37,917 nt of DNA from Gemmatimonadota bacterium. GTDB lineage: Bacteria > Gemmatimonadota > Gemmatimonadetes > Gemmatimonadales > Gemmatimonadaceae. Of the stretch, positions 23,376 through 32,686 are shown one piece after another. Made by a program: the position numbers and the translations under genes. The stretch spans positions 1 through 37,917 of the forward strand of contig JAQBPY010000388.1 in NCBI GenBank assembly GCA_028287285.1, given 5' to 3'. How positions within the stretch are numbered: the first letter of the stretch is position 1; each line of letters begins with the position of its first letter. The notes beneath the pieces are model-generated. The model was not told where the DNA came from. It did no database searches and saw nothing but the letters and a program-made list of their open reading frames with translations.

Positions 23376-23948
23376 CTATTGCTCCAGGCCTCGTGATTGG
23401 CCCGGTTGAGGCAGATCGAGTGAGGGCAGGGGACGTTTGCTGGCCCGCTGCTGGGTCAGCTGCAGGAGTGCGCCAATGGTGGTACTCACGCTGTTGAGCG
23501 CCGCTTCATGCTCCTGGAGCAGCTCGGAGCTCGCTGCCGCGGCGGGGGTGAGCCGCTGCCGGCGAAGGCGGACGTAGTTGAGCCGCAACAGCCAGATGGC
23601 ATGCTCCACGTCAGCGGCGCCGATCGGGTTGAACATTGCCCAACCCGAATTCGGCGCCGCCGGCAACGGCTCGGCCAGGTGCTCGCGGAGCACGCTTGCC
23701 TTGAGCGCCTTCGTGAGCGAAAGGTGCAAGCCGCAGTCACTGTGCAGATGGCCGAACTGCCGGCCAAAGAGGCGAAATTCAATGCCATCGGGTTCTCCAT
23801 CCGGCGTCGACGTGGAGTGCGGGCGCATTTCGACACCGGGCCACCGGTGCACTTCGTCCATCACGCGTCGCGCAAACGATTCCCGCTCCGAGCTGGTCAA
23901 CATGGCGTCACTGGGCGTTGTGTGTATGTCTGCATCGCTAGCATCCAC
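23376..23948 (-). CDS. DUF5519 (luciferase-like domain) protein
   Basis: 190 aa. The core matches the DUF5519 family: GVEMRPHSTSTPDGEPDGIE, then EFRLFGRQFGHLHSDCGLHL and PNSGWAMFNPIGAADVEHAI, followed by WLLRLNYVRLR. Despite the family nickname, no light-producing function follows. The N-terminus may start at 23903 rather than 23948; no ribosome-binding site decides it. It ends 2 bp from the DUF486 stop (convergent). The C-terminal about 50 residues are probably disordered. Confidence 0.78.
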   Translation of the reverse strand: MDASDADIHTTPSDAMLTSSERESFARRVMDEVHRWPGVEMRPHSTSTPDGEPDGIEFRLFGRQFGHLHSDCGLHLSLTKALKASVLREHLAEPLPAAPNSGWAMFNPIGAADVEHAIWLLRLNYVRLRRQRLTPAAAASSELLQEHEAALNSVSTTIGALLQLTQQRASKRPLPSLDLPQPGQSRGLEQ

Positions 23949-24010
23949 GGTGGTATTGGAGGCATACTCCGTACCGAAATGCTCGCTCAGTCCGCCTCAA
24001 CCCACGTTCG

Positions 24011-25054
24011 ATGTCCATACTCGGAATTCGTTTCCCGGCCCTGCTGCTCGGCGCATCACTCATGGCCCCTCGTACGGTGCACGCCCAGTGGACCGCACAG
24101 GCCAGCGGAACCACGGCGGAGTTTCGCGGCCTGAGCGTGGTGTCGCCCACGGTTGCGTGGGTGAGCGGCATGCGCGGCCTGGTTGCCCACACGCTCGACG
24201 GGGGTGGCCACTGGATCCTCGACACGGTCGCGACGGCGTCGAAGCTCGACCTGCGTTCCATCGCGGCCACGTCGGCCCGCGTCGCGCACGCGATGAGCAT
24301 CGGCGATTCGTCGCGCATCTTTCGTACGACCGATGGTGGCCGGTCATGGACGCAGCAATTCATCAGCCTGAAAAAGGGCTCGTTCTTCGACGCGATCCGT
24401 TTCTGGGACGAGAAACATGGCATCGCCGTCAGTGATCCCGTCGACGGAAAATTTTTGCTCGTGACCACGAGCGACGGCGGTGACACGTGGCAGGAAATTT
24501 CCTCCGCCGCCATCCCGCATGCACTTCCGGCCGAAGGTGCGTTTGCCGCGAGCGGAAGTGCGCTCGCGGTGTGGGGTAAGAGCGACGTCTGGTTCGTGAC
24601 GGGCGGCGCAGCCGTGGCGCGCATCTATCATTCGCCCGATCGCGGCAGGAGCTGGATGGTACACGACACGCCGCTCCGCGTTGGTGCTGCTTCCACGGGG
24701 GTTTTCTCGGTGGCATTTCGCGACGCGAAGCATGGTGCCATCGCCGGTGGCGACTACGCGAAGCCCAGGCTTGCGGGGCGCAACCTTGCACTGACCTCGG
24801 ATGGCGGCCGCACGTGGACGCTGGTGGACAGCGCGACGTCGCCGGCGGGCTTCCGCTCTGCTGTTGCGTTCGTGCCTGGAACCGCAGGCAAACGCCTCAT
24901 CGCGACCGGGCTCTCCGGCACTGATCTCTCGGCCGATGGTGGCAAGACATGGACGCCGATGGATACGGTGGCGTACAACTCGGTGGTGATGTCGGGGAAT
25001 GTGGCGTATGCAACGGGGCCGCGGGGGCGGGTGGCTCGGTGGGTTGCTCGCTGA
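24011..25054 (+). CDS. YCF48/BNR-repeat exported beta-propeller
   Basis: 347 aa with a signal peptide (GIRFPALLLGASLMAPRTVHAQ). Repeated blades carry Asp-box-like motifs: TLDGGGHWILD, TTDGGRSWTQQ, TSDGGDTWQEI, SPDRGRSWMVH, TSDGGRTWTLV and SADGGKTWTPM. This is the pattern of YCF48-type and sialidase-like propellers. YCF48 itself is a photosystem II assembly factor, but such proteins are widespread in non-photosynthetic bacteria with unknown roles. It is convergent with the helicase gene; the 86 bp between them show no clear terminator. Confidence 0.9.
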   Translation: MSILGIRFPALLLGASLMAPRTVHAQWTAQASGTTAEFRGLSVVSPTVAWVSGMRGLVAHTLDGGGHWILDTVATASKLDLRSIAATSARVAHAMSIGDSSRIFRTTDGGRSWTQQFISLKKGSFFDAIRFWDEKHGIAVSDPVDGKFLLVTTSDGGDTWQEISSAAIPHALPAEGAFAASGSALAVWGKSDVWFVTGGAAVARIYHSPDRGRSWMVHDTPLRVGAASTGVFSVAFRDAKHGAIAGGDYAKPRLAGRNLALTSDGGRTWTLVDSATSPAGFRSAVAFVPGTAGKRLIATGLSGTDLSADGGKTWTPMDTVAYNSVVMSGNVAYATGPRGRVARWVAR

Positions 25055-25140
25055 CGCTTGCTTGACGGGGTCCCGTTCAGGGAGCGCCAACGACCGGCCC
25101 GCCCCCCGTCACGTGAGGCGCATCGCGCCGAACGAGCCAA

Positions 25141-27321
25141 TCATGGCCCAGCGATGACGAGTGCGACAATGGTGGGTGGCGCGTTCTTCACTTGCCTGTC
25201 CCCGCCGCTCCGGTGGGTCGTGGCCGCGGCTATCACGCTTGCCATCGTTTCGAGCGTGGCGTGCAGCTCGCTAAAGCCCACCGATGCCAGCGCCGCCAAC
25301 TGGCGCTCGGCGCCAATACCAAACGGCACTCGCATGCCACCGCGAATGGTCGATGTGAGACGGAGTACGACCGGCAATTGGTGCCTGGGGACTTTCGCGA
25401 TGGCCGTGCCGAGCCAGCGCAGCACGAGTTGGCGTTGCGGTCCGTCAGCGCCATCGAGCCCGGCCACGGAAGCCAGAAAGCTGGCCGACAGCCACTCGTC
25501 CACCTCGCGCATGGCGTTGCGCAGCTCACACGGCTCCAGTGAACGAGGTAGGCCGTTGGCAATTTGAACAGCCTGAGCCAGTCCGGAAAGAATCGTTTGC
25601 GGCGTTTTGTTCAGTGACGCATGCAGGCATCCGTCACTGAACGCGGCCAGCCACAATCGTTCCGTGCTACGCACGCCAGCCACGATGCAGCTCCTGCCTG
25701 TGCTTCCCGTACCGCGATGCCACGTACTGATCTGCTCGATGTAAGCCCCCTGAGCTGTCGCAGCGGAGCTGTCATCAATGCTCGATGCGGCCGCCATGTG
25801 CGGCAATACCGCAAAGTTCTCCCCGACTGCTCTGACCGTTGTTTCGAGCTTCTTACGCAACCGCGCCTCGACGTCGAGAAGTATGGCGGCATTTGTGGGC
25901 GGTGACATCAGATACGATTGCACTTCCGCAGACCCGCCCGGACGCCTGACCCGCCCAACGCGCTGCGCCATCTTCGCGGGATTCCAGGGCAGGTCAAGGT
26001 GCACGACGACGTCTGCGTCCTGCAGGTTGACACCCTCCGACAGGAGATCAGTTGCGAGAAGCAATGACACGTTCTCACAGAGCGGTGGCGAGTGCCTCCC
26101 CTGCGCCACCGGTGAAAAGTTGCCGAGCAGGTCGTCGCGCGAGATGCGTCCACTGGCAATGCGCGCTTCGTTGGCCGTGAGCATGCCCACACCGGCATCG
26201 TTCCTCAATGCGCAAAAGAGCGCACCAACCGTGCTGGCGAATTCACTGAACGCCAGGATGCGCGACGCGGGGTGCTCTCGCCGCAATGCCCGCAGGGCTG
26301 CGGCACGCGCAACATCAGGATCGGGAAGTGTTTTCAGCAACGCGAGCAGCCGTTGAATGGAGCCAAGATCATCACGGACCACCGCGTCGGTCATGTGTCC
26401 GGACGACGACACGAGCAGCGACGCAAATCCCAACTGGATCACGTCGTCCGCGCCGGTCCATGCACGGGCTTCTCGCCGCGTTGGAGTACGCCCTGCCTCG
26501 AGGGCTTGTTCGATTGCCGTGGCCACTCGTCGCCGTGCATGAAGTGTTGCCTGCAGGGCCGCCCGGCTGGAGGCCCACGCACGAACGAGATTGATCGTGC
26601 GCAGCACGCCGGCGTCCCCGCCGTCAAGGGGCCGCGCGGCAGGTGCAAGATCGAGAATTGCCGCGAGTATTTTGGTGTCGTCGACGTCCAGCGGCAGCCA
26701 CTGCGGTGGCGCGACCATCGGCATGTTCAGTACCGCGGAATCGCTGCGAATGATGAACCGCGACAACTCCGTCATCCCGAGAGCGAACGCGCGCTCGCCG
26801 AAGAACAGGGCAATTTGTGCCGCGAGGTCACGCGCGCGATTCTGCAATGGCGTGGCCGACAACAGGATGATCGGAGCACGCGCCGCCAGTGCAGCAAGAC
26901 CTGCGTATCGCCGGGTGGCCGGCGTACGAAAATGATGTGACTCATCAACGATGATTCCATCGAATGGCCTGATCGGGACATGCCCGCGGCTCAACGACTC
27001 GTGTGACTCGAACACGTGCTCCACGCCAGCGCGCTGGGCTGCCATGCGCCAGGTTGATCGAAGCGCGGCCGGCCCGATGACCAGCGGTGCATCCCAGCGT
27101 CGCGCGATGGCGAGTGCGACAAACGTCTTTCCTCGGCCCACATCCTCTCCGATCAGGCATCCGCCTACGCGATCCAGTGCGCGCCCTGCGCGCGATACGG
27201 TCAGCCGCTGGTCCGCACGCAGGATGACGTCACCGAGTGCCGCGTCCGGAAGAGCATCGAGTGCGGCACGAGCGATGGCCGCCCGCGCGGCCCTCAGGTG
27301 GAGGTCGGAGAGTGACACCAC
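25141..27321 (-). CDS. SNF2-type helicase of a methyltransferase-helicase pair
   Basis: 726 aa superfamily 2 ATPase. Motifs: an early Gln motif (ILRADQRLTVSRAGRAL), Walker A GEDVGRGKT (about residue 60), DESH (about 125), SATP (about 153), then in the second lobe ILAFSEFAST, LLLATDLLSEGVNLQDADVV (about 425), HLDLPWNPAKMAQRVGRVRR (about 455). The order and the WNP-QRVGR block fit SNF2/RapA-like translocases, including DISARM DrmD. A C-terminal region of about 230 residues has no recognised fold and no visible nuclease motif. Its start lies 28 bp inside the end of the methyltransferase gene, so the two are one translational unit. The likely role is ATP-driven movement on DNA in a defence or restriction-like system; this is inference. 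Confidence 0.9.
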   Translation of the reverse strand: MVSLSDLHLRAARAAIARAALDALPDAALGDVILRADQRLTVSRAGRALDRVGGCLIGEDVGRGKTFVALAIARRWDAPLVIGPAALRSTWRMAAQRAGVEHVFESHESLSRGHVPIRPFDGIIVDESHHFRTPATRRYAGLAALAARAPIILLSATPLQNRARDLAAQIALFFGERAFALGMTELSRFIIRSDSAVLNMPMVAPPQWLPLDVDDTKILAAILDLAPAARPLDGGDAGVLRTINLVRAWASSRAALQATLHARRRVATAIEQALEAGRTPTRREARAWTGADDVIQLGFASLLVSSSGHMTDAVVRDDLGSIQRLLALLKTLPDPDVARAAALRALRREHPASRILAFSEFASTVGALFCALRNDAGVGMLTANEARIASGRISRDDLLGNFSPVAQGRHSPPLCENVSLLLATDLLSEGVNLQDADVVVHLDLPWNPAKMAQRVGRVRRPGGSAEVQSYLMSPPTNAAILLDVEARLRKKLETTVRAVGENFAVLPHMAAASSIDDSSAATAQGAYIEQISTWHRGTGSTGRSCIVAGVRSTERLWLAAFSDGCLHASLNKTPQTILSGLAQAVQIANGLPRSLEPCELRNAMREVDEWLSASFLASVAGLDGADGPQRQLVLRWLGTAIAKVPRHQLPVVLRLTSTIRGGMRVPFGIGAERQLAALASVGFSELHATLETMASVIAAATTHRSGGDRQVKNAPPTIVALVIAGP

Positions 27322-30300
27322 GCGATGAGTGGAGTGATGTCAGCCACGCGAACCCAGTACGCCTTGCACACGGCATTGAGCAGGTCATCATTCGTGGGAA
27401 TTTTGCCGAGGAGTGCCCGTTCCGCGAGTGGGACAAGGATACTGCGTGCGCGAACCCAGTCTCGCGGGAGTGGAAGCAGGGAGACAGTCCATGCCAAGTA
27501 ACGATGCCAGCCCCCACGCGCCGGTTCGGCGATGGCATTCAGCCACGCGGCCGCGACGGGACTGTTCAGCAGGACCATGAACGCAAGTGCGTCCTGCACG
27601 TCGTCGCAGCTCAGGACGTAGCAGCTGTTGAGTGGAACGGTGCCGTCACCGGCGCCCAGCAGCGCGGCGCGCGGTGTCCTGCCAAAGTCGCTCCAGACGA
27701 TGCGCGGCCGAGTGGAGTCGGCGCTTTCCGTTCGAAAGAGTGACCACCATGTGGCGCTGCCACGCAGATCGGTGCGTGCGGTGAGCTGACGTCTCCATGG
27801 GCCGAGCCATTTCGCCGCACCCGATGGAAGCGCGCGAATAGGAGTTCCGTGTGAACCATGTGTCCATACGATTGCGTCTCGTGATGGAGGAATGGTCCAT
27901 GCCGTTACCGAATCGCCACGAAGCAGCGGACGGAGCACATCTCGTTCAATGAGGCCCTGCCGTCCGCCACAGGCGACGTTGATGTGATCACCGCTCTCGC
28001 CGATTGCGTCCACGATGAAGGCATCATTGCAACCGCATTTCACGCCGAGCATGGTGCGTCCGAACGTGCTTTCACCGAGTGGTGTGCCGTGCGACACGAT
28101 GCGATCGAATGCGGTGCGCACGTGGGGCGGAAGCAGGAGCCACGGACTCGCACTGTCGCCAGGGATCAGCGCGATGGAATTGGGCAGGGCACTCCATTCG
28201 AGGTCGAGCTCGCGACGTCGAATGGAAATGTGCACCTCCGCTTCGGGCTCACACCGGCGTGACGCAATCATGACGGACGGATACACGGCCGCATCGAAGG
28301 AGGATGGCGCTTCGGACCAGTCTTCCACTACATGAAGGTGGGTGCGGGCTCCGAGCAGCCGTCGAACCCCGCCGCCGGCAAGAGAACGCCACAGCTTGTT
28401 CGGAAGGAGCAGGGCCACGCATCCCGTGGGTGACGCAAGCCCCACGCTCCGTTCAACGAACAGTGCTGCGAGATCGATCTGCGCTGCGAAGCCGCGCGAT
28501 GTACTGCTACCACGTGCGCCGTGCTCCCATGCGGCGTCGCGATAGACCATGAACTTTGCCCGCAGCGCATTCCGGGCAGCGGCTGGAATATTGTGAAGGC
28601 GAACCCAGGGCGGATTGCCGATGACGAGATCAAAGCCGTTTCGGGCATGTGCCGCGCCAAAATGCGAAGGAAACGAGAATGGCAATGCTCCACCGTCGGC
28701 GACACGGCGTCGTTCGCGGCGAAGTGCCGCGGCGCGCAGGCGGTGCAGGCGCATGCGGTCGCGCTCCGCACGCTCCAGCGCGGGTTGCTTGCCAAACAGA
28801 TCCGCGGTGCGTCGTGCACGGATGCGCTCACGCCGTTCATCGGTCAACGCGGCCAACTCCCTGTCCATTGCGGCAATGGCGCGTTTCCGTTCTTCTCGGG
28901 CCAACGCACGACGCAGCGGCGCCTTTTTCGGACCCGTGGCACGCACGTAACGCTCCCGCAGGCGAACGAGAACTGCGGGAGGTCCAACAAGTGTTGGAGG
29001 TTCGGTAAACGCCTCGCCGGCGAGTGTATCGCCAACGCGGATGTTGCAATCGAGGTTCGGCAGGGGAGGCACGGCCCACATCCGCGTCTCGTCACTCTCG
29101 ATCACGACCGACAGCCAGAGGCGAAGCTCGCAGAGCCAGACGGCGGTCGGGTTGAGATCCACGCCGTGAATGGTGCGCGCCAACACCTCGCGACGGATGG
29201 TGGCGAGGGGGCGCGTATCGCCCGCCGCGCGATGGAGGCCGGCGAGACGCTCGAGCATGTACACGAGAAATGCACCGGAGCCACACGCGGGATCGAGTAC
29301 CGTGAACGTGCGAAGAGACACGCGCAGCAGATTCCCGCGCACGTCGTCGAGTCGCGCACCATGGAACAGCGCGAGAAGGTCAGTCTCGGAGATCTGCTCG
29401 CACCGGAGTGCGAGCAACAGGGCCTTGTCTGCCACGTGTGAGACAAGCGATTGCGGCGTGAAAAAAGTACCGCTGAGCCGCCGCTCCCGCCCCGCCATCA
29501 GGCACTCGAAGGCTCGGCCCAGCATCTCGGGATCGATGGCGGCCTCACACCATTCGTCGTGACCCTCACGAGCCGTAAAGCGGTAGGCACCGAGCAGCTG
29601 GCCAAAGAGCTCACCAAACGCGTCATCGGAGAATCGCGCACGGGAATGACGCCGCTCCGGCGCGCTCTTGCTGAATAGTCCGCCATTCAGGAACGGAATC
29701 GACCCGAACGTACGCGAGGCCGCGGACCGATTTCGAATGGGTGTGTTGAGCGTGCCAAAAAACAGAGGCAGGAGCACACGTTGATGGAACCGGCCGCCCG
29801 ATGCCATGCACTCGTCGAAGTGGCGCGCAAGAAATGCATGGTCGCTGTCCAGCCACCCCTTGGATTCCAGGAACGAAAGAAAGAGCAGGCGCGAAACGTA
29901 GAGCAGCGCCAGCTCCGCGCGGTCAGTGGCATTTATTCCCGTGAGCGAGTCGCCAAGCACACGAACACGTTGCTCTAGCGTGCGATAGAAGCGGCGAGAA
30001 AGGGCTTCGCGGCCCAGCAGCTCGTACCAACGTGTGTGCACGAGCAGATCGTCGCCCGTACTCGATGCAGCCAGTGCACACAGCGCCTCCGCATCGCTCG
30101 CCACGATGCGCTTTGGCTGCGACACCAGCGCCACCACCCGCGGTCCGCGCGCCGATGACTGCCAGCATGCCACGCCCACTTCGTCGCCCGCGCTGCCGAT
30201 CACGAGCCACAACACGTGCGACGTGCGTGCGCCGAGGACCGACGCGATTTGTGTAACGAGCGCTCGAAAGGAGAGTTCGTGCGGCGCGGAGACCAGCAGC

Positions 30301-30491
30301 GCCCTGAGTGCACCATGTCCACGAACGATCCGCGCATCGGCGATGGACACGGGAAGGCCAAGCCGTTCACGCGCCGCCGAGTCTACCGGCAGGGCGACTG
30401 GATCGAAGCCAAGGGCGGCCGCGAGAACAACGCAGCCATCAACAGTGTGTGCCGCGGCGAGTCGCTCGGCGGCATGACGAAGGGTTTGCAC
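27294..30491 (-). CDS. large adenine-specific DNA methyltransferase (Eco57I-type)
   Basis: 1065 aa, GTG start at 30491 (an in-frame TAG lies 12 bases upstream). The N-terminal about 330 residues include LALLYVSRLLFLSFLESKGW and FGSIPFLNGGLF, as in type IIG/BREX-like enzymes. Then come motif X (SGTFFTPQSLVSHV), motif I (TVLDPACGSGAFLVYML, about residue 400) and motif IV (FDLVIGNPPWVRLHN, about residue 625), which together indicate N6-adenine methylation. An Arg/Glu-rich coiled insert lies between motifs I and IV. The C-terminal third resembles a TaqI-type specificity domain. I see no PD-(D/E)XK signature, so it differs from true type IIG nuclease fusions. The gene overlaps the helicase downstream and follows a GT2 gene by 57 bp. 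Confidence 0.92.
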   Translation of the reverse strand: MQTLRHAAERLAAAHTVDGCVVLAAALGFDPVALPVDSAARERLGLPVSIADARIVRGHGALRALLVSAPHELSFRALVTQIASVLGARTSHVLWLVIGSAGDEVGVACWQSSARGPRVVALVSQPKRIVASDAEALCALAASSTGDDLLVHTRWYELLGREALSRRFYRTLEQRVRVLGDSLTGINATDRAELALLYVSRLLFLSFLESKGWLDSDHAFLARHFDECMASGGRFHQRVLLPLFFGTLNTPIRNRSAASRTFGSIPFLNGGLFSKSAPERRHSRARFSDDAFGELFGQLLGAYRFTAREGHDEWCEAAIDPEMLGRAFECLMAGRERRLSGTFFTPQSLVSHVADKALLLALRCEQISETDLLALFHGARLDDVRGNLLRVSLRTFTVLDPACGSGAFLVYMLERLAGLHRAAGDTRPLATIRREVLARTIHGVDLNPTAVWLCELRLWLSVVIESDETRMWAVPPLPNLDCNIRVGDTLAGEAFTEPPTLVGPPAVLVRLRERYVRATGPKKAPLRRALAREERKRAIAAMDRELAALTDERRERIRARRTADLFGKQPALERAERDRMRLHRLRAAALRRERRRVADGGALPFSFPSHFGAAHARNGFDLVIGNPPWVRLHNIPAAARNALRAKFMVYRDAAWEHGARGSSTSRGFAAQIDLAALFVERSVGLASPTGCVALLLPNKLWRSLAGGGVRRLLGARTHLHVVEDWSEAPSSFDAAVYPSVMIASRRCEPEAEVHISIRRRELDLEWSALPNSIALIPGDSASPWLLLPPHVRTAFDRIVSHGTPLGESTFGRTMLGVKCGCNDAFIVDAIGESGDHINVACGGRQGLIERDVLRPLLRGDSVTAWTIPPSRDAIVWTHGSHGTPIRALPSGAAKWLGPWRRQLTARTDLRGSATWWSLFRTESADSTRPRIVWSDFGRTPRAALLGAGDGTVPLNSCYVLSCDDVQDALAFMVLLNSPVAAAWLNAIAEPARGGWHRYLAWTVSLLPLPRDWVRARSILVPLAERALLGKIPTNDDLLNAVCKAYWVRVADITPLIAWCHSPTST

Positions 30492-30548
30492 GAATGCACC
30501 CTAAGCGGACGTACACTCGGCATCCGCACCGAACGAGCGCGCATCGTA

Positions 30549-31703
30549 TCAGAATGCCGCGCCCGTCAGATACTCGCGGCCCTTCCATCGCACACGCTCC
30601 CCACGGGCAATGGAGTAGAGCACGATGTAAAGAAAAAATGCCGCCCCCAGCGGATAGAGCACCACGTAAACGAGCGAGAGACGCAGCCACGAATAGACCA
30701 GCGTCCACCACGTCACATGAGTGGCCACCACAATCGCTGCCCACAACAGCCACGACCCTCTTGCACCACACAGGATCAGGGAAGGTGGAATGAGTTGCAT
30801 GAGCGCGGGCATGAGGAGCGCCAAGGGAAACAGGATACTTCCCGCGCGGCCATGCGGCATCGCATCCCGCCCGCCAACGAACATGTTCTTGCCCCAGCCC
30901 TGAACGACTTCGCTGAGCGACGTGTACATCCGCGTCGACAGCTGCTGCTGTCCAAGAATGAGGATCGTCCGCCTGCCGGCCAGAAAGAAGCGCTGCGCAA
31001 GCGCGAGATCCTCGGCCACTTGGTCGCGCACGGCGGCATGTCCACCCAGCGCCACGTATGCAGCCTTGACCACGAACAGACATTGCCCGTTGGCAATCTT
31101 GTCGCTTGCACGAACGGACTCGTTAACGGCCTCCGTGCTCCCATACCGAATGGCAAGCATGCTGAACACCTGCGGCTGCACCAGCTTTTCCCAGAAGCCC
31201 ACAAGTTCCTGCGTGCCGCCCACACTCAGGAGGTCGGCGTGGCGAGCGCTCATCGCATTCACGATCCGCGGCACCAGATCCGCCGCTTGCTGTGTATCCG
31301 CGTCCACAAAACCGACGATGTCGCCATGGCTCACCTCGAAGCCCGCCGTGCACGCCCACTGCTTGCCGAACCACCCCGCGGGCAACGGCGCCGGAACGAT
31401 CACGCGCAGCCTGGCATCCTCTGCGGCCAGGGCGGCAAGAATGACTCCGGTGCCATCGGTAGAGTGGTCGTCCACGGCAATGATCTCCAGTCGCGGATAG
31501 CCCGACGCGAGAATCGAGCGAATGCAGCGCTCGATATTGTGCGCCTCGTTCCGCGCGGGAACGACGATCGACACCGGCGGCGCATGCTCGGGCAGGTCTG
31601 CCGAATATTCATCCAGCGATCGCGAGCGCATGAGGCGGAGCAGGGTGACCGCGGGCGTGAGCACCCAGGGAAGCGCGAGAAGTATGGCGGCAGCAGTGGA
31701 CAT
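30549..31703 (-). CDS. family 2 glycosyltransferase with membrane helices
   Basis: 384 aa. An N-terminal membrane anchor (AAAILLALPWVLTPAVTLLR), then a GT-A fold: PPVSIVVPARNEAHNIERCI, IIAVDDHSTDGTG, PAGWFGKQWACTAGFEVSHG, IVGFVDADT (metal-binding DAD), and an acceptor-side VAEDLALAQRF, then three or four C-terminal membrane helices. The layout is like HpnB-type and carotenoid (CrtQ-like) glycosyltransferases, but there are no hopanoid or carotenoid genes beside it. Donor and acceptor are unknown. It is divergent from the LD-carboxypeptidase gene with only 29 bp between starts. Confidence 0.9.
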   Translation of the reverse strand: MSTAAAILLALPWVLTPAVTLLRLMRSRSLDEYSADLPEHAPPVSIVVPARNEAHNIERCIRSILASGYPRLEIIAVDDHSTDGTGVILAALAAEDARLRVIVPAPLPAGWFGKQWACTAGFEVSHGDIVGFVDADTQQAADLVPRIVNAMSARHADLLSVGGTQELVGFWEKLVQPQVFSMLAIRYGSTEAVNESVRASDKIANGQCLFVVKAAYVALGGHAAVRDQVAEDLALAQRFFLAGRRTILILGQQQLSTRMYTSLSEVVQGWGKNMFVGGRDAMPHGRAGSILFPLALLMPALMQLIPPSLILCGARGSWLLWAAIVVATHVTWWTLVYSWLRLSLVYVVLYPLGAAFFLYIVLYSIARGERVRWKGREYLTGAAF

Positions 31704-31732
31704 GTGTCAAAGCTCGCCCTACGTTGCCCGCG

Positions 31733-32632
31733 ATGCGACTTCCACCACCACTCACGCCGGGCGCTCGCGTCGCCCTCATCGCTCCATCAGGCCCCTTGCG
31801 CCCCGCTCAGGAGCTCGAGCTCGCCATTGCCCAGGCAGAATCGTTTGGCTGGGAGCCCGTCGTCGGCAAGAGCGTGCTCGAAGGGCGTGGATATCTCGCC
31901 GGCCACGACGCACAGCGCCTGTTCGACGTCAACGCCGCACTCCGGGATGACACCATCGACGGCATCTGGTGCGTTCGCGGTGGCTACGGCGCGATGCGGC
32001 TGCTCACTGGCCTCGACGTCGACGCCATGCGACGACATCCAAAGGCGCTCATCGGCTATTCCGACATCACCGCCCTGCACGCCGCGTTCGTCGACACCGC
32101 CAACGTCGTCTGCTTTCACGGCCCGACGGCGCGCGCCCCGCTCACCGGGTTTTCGCGTGCATCACTTGATCGCGCGGTCATTGAACACCGCGACTCCTGC
32201 GGCGTGGCAACCGGGGCGCGGACGCTGCGCGCGGGACGCGCCGAGGGACGTCTGGTGGGCGGGAACCTTGCGCTCCTTGCTTCGCTCGCCGGAACACCGT
32301 TCGCGCCGGACTACACCGGTGCGATCCTCGTGCTCGAGGACATCGGGGAGCAGACCTATCGCATCGACCGCATGCTGCATCAGCTCGCGTTGAGTGGCGC
32401 GCTCAGTCGTCTGTCAGGACTCGTCTTCGGACACTTCACTGACGGTACTCCACCAGGGGACATCACGTCCCGCGACCTCGATGACGTCCTGATCGAAGCG
32501 GCCGACGTTGCCGGAGTACCCGCCGTTGCCGGCGTGCCCGTTGGCCATATTGAAGACCAGTGGACAGTTCCACTCGGCGCCATGGCCGAGCTCGACGCCG
32601 ACGCACATACACTTCATGTCGCGCTGGCTTGA
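31733..32632 (+). CDS. LD-carboxypeptidase, peptidase family S66
   Basis: 299 aa from the ATG at 31733 (TTG 31724 is an alternative). S66 family: ARVALIAPSGPL at the N-terminus, CVRGGYGAMRLL, the nucleophile Ser110 in LIGYSDITALHAAF, then VGGNLALLASLAGTPF, LVLEDIGEQTYRIDRML with the catalytic Glu, and a late GHIEDQWTVPLGAMAELD with the catalytic His. The enzyme removes the terminal D-Ala from L,D-linked tetrapeptides during murein recycling; related S66 members (MccF) cleave peptide-nucleotide toxins. Cytoplasmic, with no signal peptide. I cannot separate LdcA from MccF roles with certainty; the length and motifs favour LdcA. Confidence 0.92.
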   Translation: MRLPPPLTPGARVALIAPSGPLRPAQELELAIAQAESFGWEPVVGKSVLEGRGYLAGHDAQRLFDVNAALRDDTIDGIWCVRGGYGAMRLLTGLDVDAMRRHPKALIGYSDITALHAAFVDTANVVCFHGPTARAPLTGFSRASLDRAVIEHRDSCGVATGARTLRAGRAEGRLVGGNLALLASLAGTPFAPDYTGAILVLEDIGEQTYRIDRMLHQLALSGALSRLSGLVFGHFTDGTPPGDITSRDLDDVLIEAADVAGVPAVAGVPVGHIEDQWTVPLGAMAELDADAHTLHVALA

Positions 32633-32686
32633 TGGCGCGGCCTCACCCATGCATCTGACTCACCATCAGGCACAGGAGCTCAATTC

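Noticed and set aside
25055-25140. GC-rich stretch between the propeller and helicase genes as a terminator
   Set aside because: Only a 5-bp stem with a 2-base loop could be drawn, and there is no T-run.
28521-29441. Plus-strand open frame of 306 codons inside the methyltransferase gene
   Set aside because: Antisense shadow with no recognisable domain; the minus-strand frame carries clear methyltransferase motifs.
25141-30491. Calling the methyltransferase-helicase pair DISARM or BREX outright
   Set aside because: The other core genes of either system (drmA, drmB, drmC; pglZ, brxC) are absent from the window, so only a resemblance can be claimed.
27294-30491. Type IIG restriction enzyme (nuclease-methyltransferase fusion)
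   Set aside because: No PD-(D/E)XK motif is visible in the N-terminal region, and a separate helicase is coupled to it.
30216-32393. Long plus-strand open frame (725 codons)
   Set aside because: It lies antisense to the GT2 gene and the start of the methyltransferase, then out of frame in the LD-carboxypeptidase gene. Composition is typical of GC-rich shadows.
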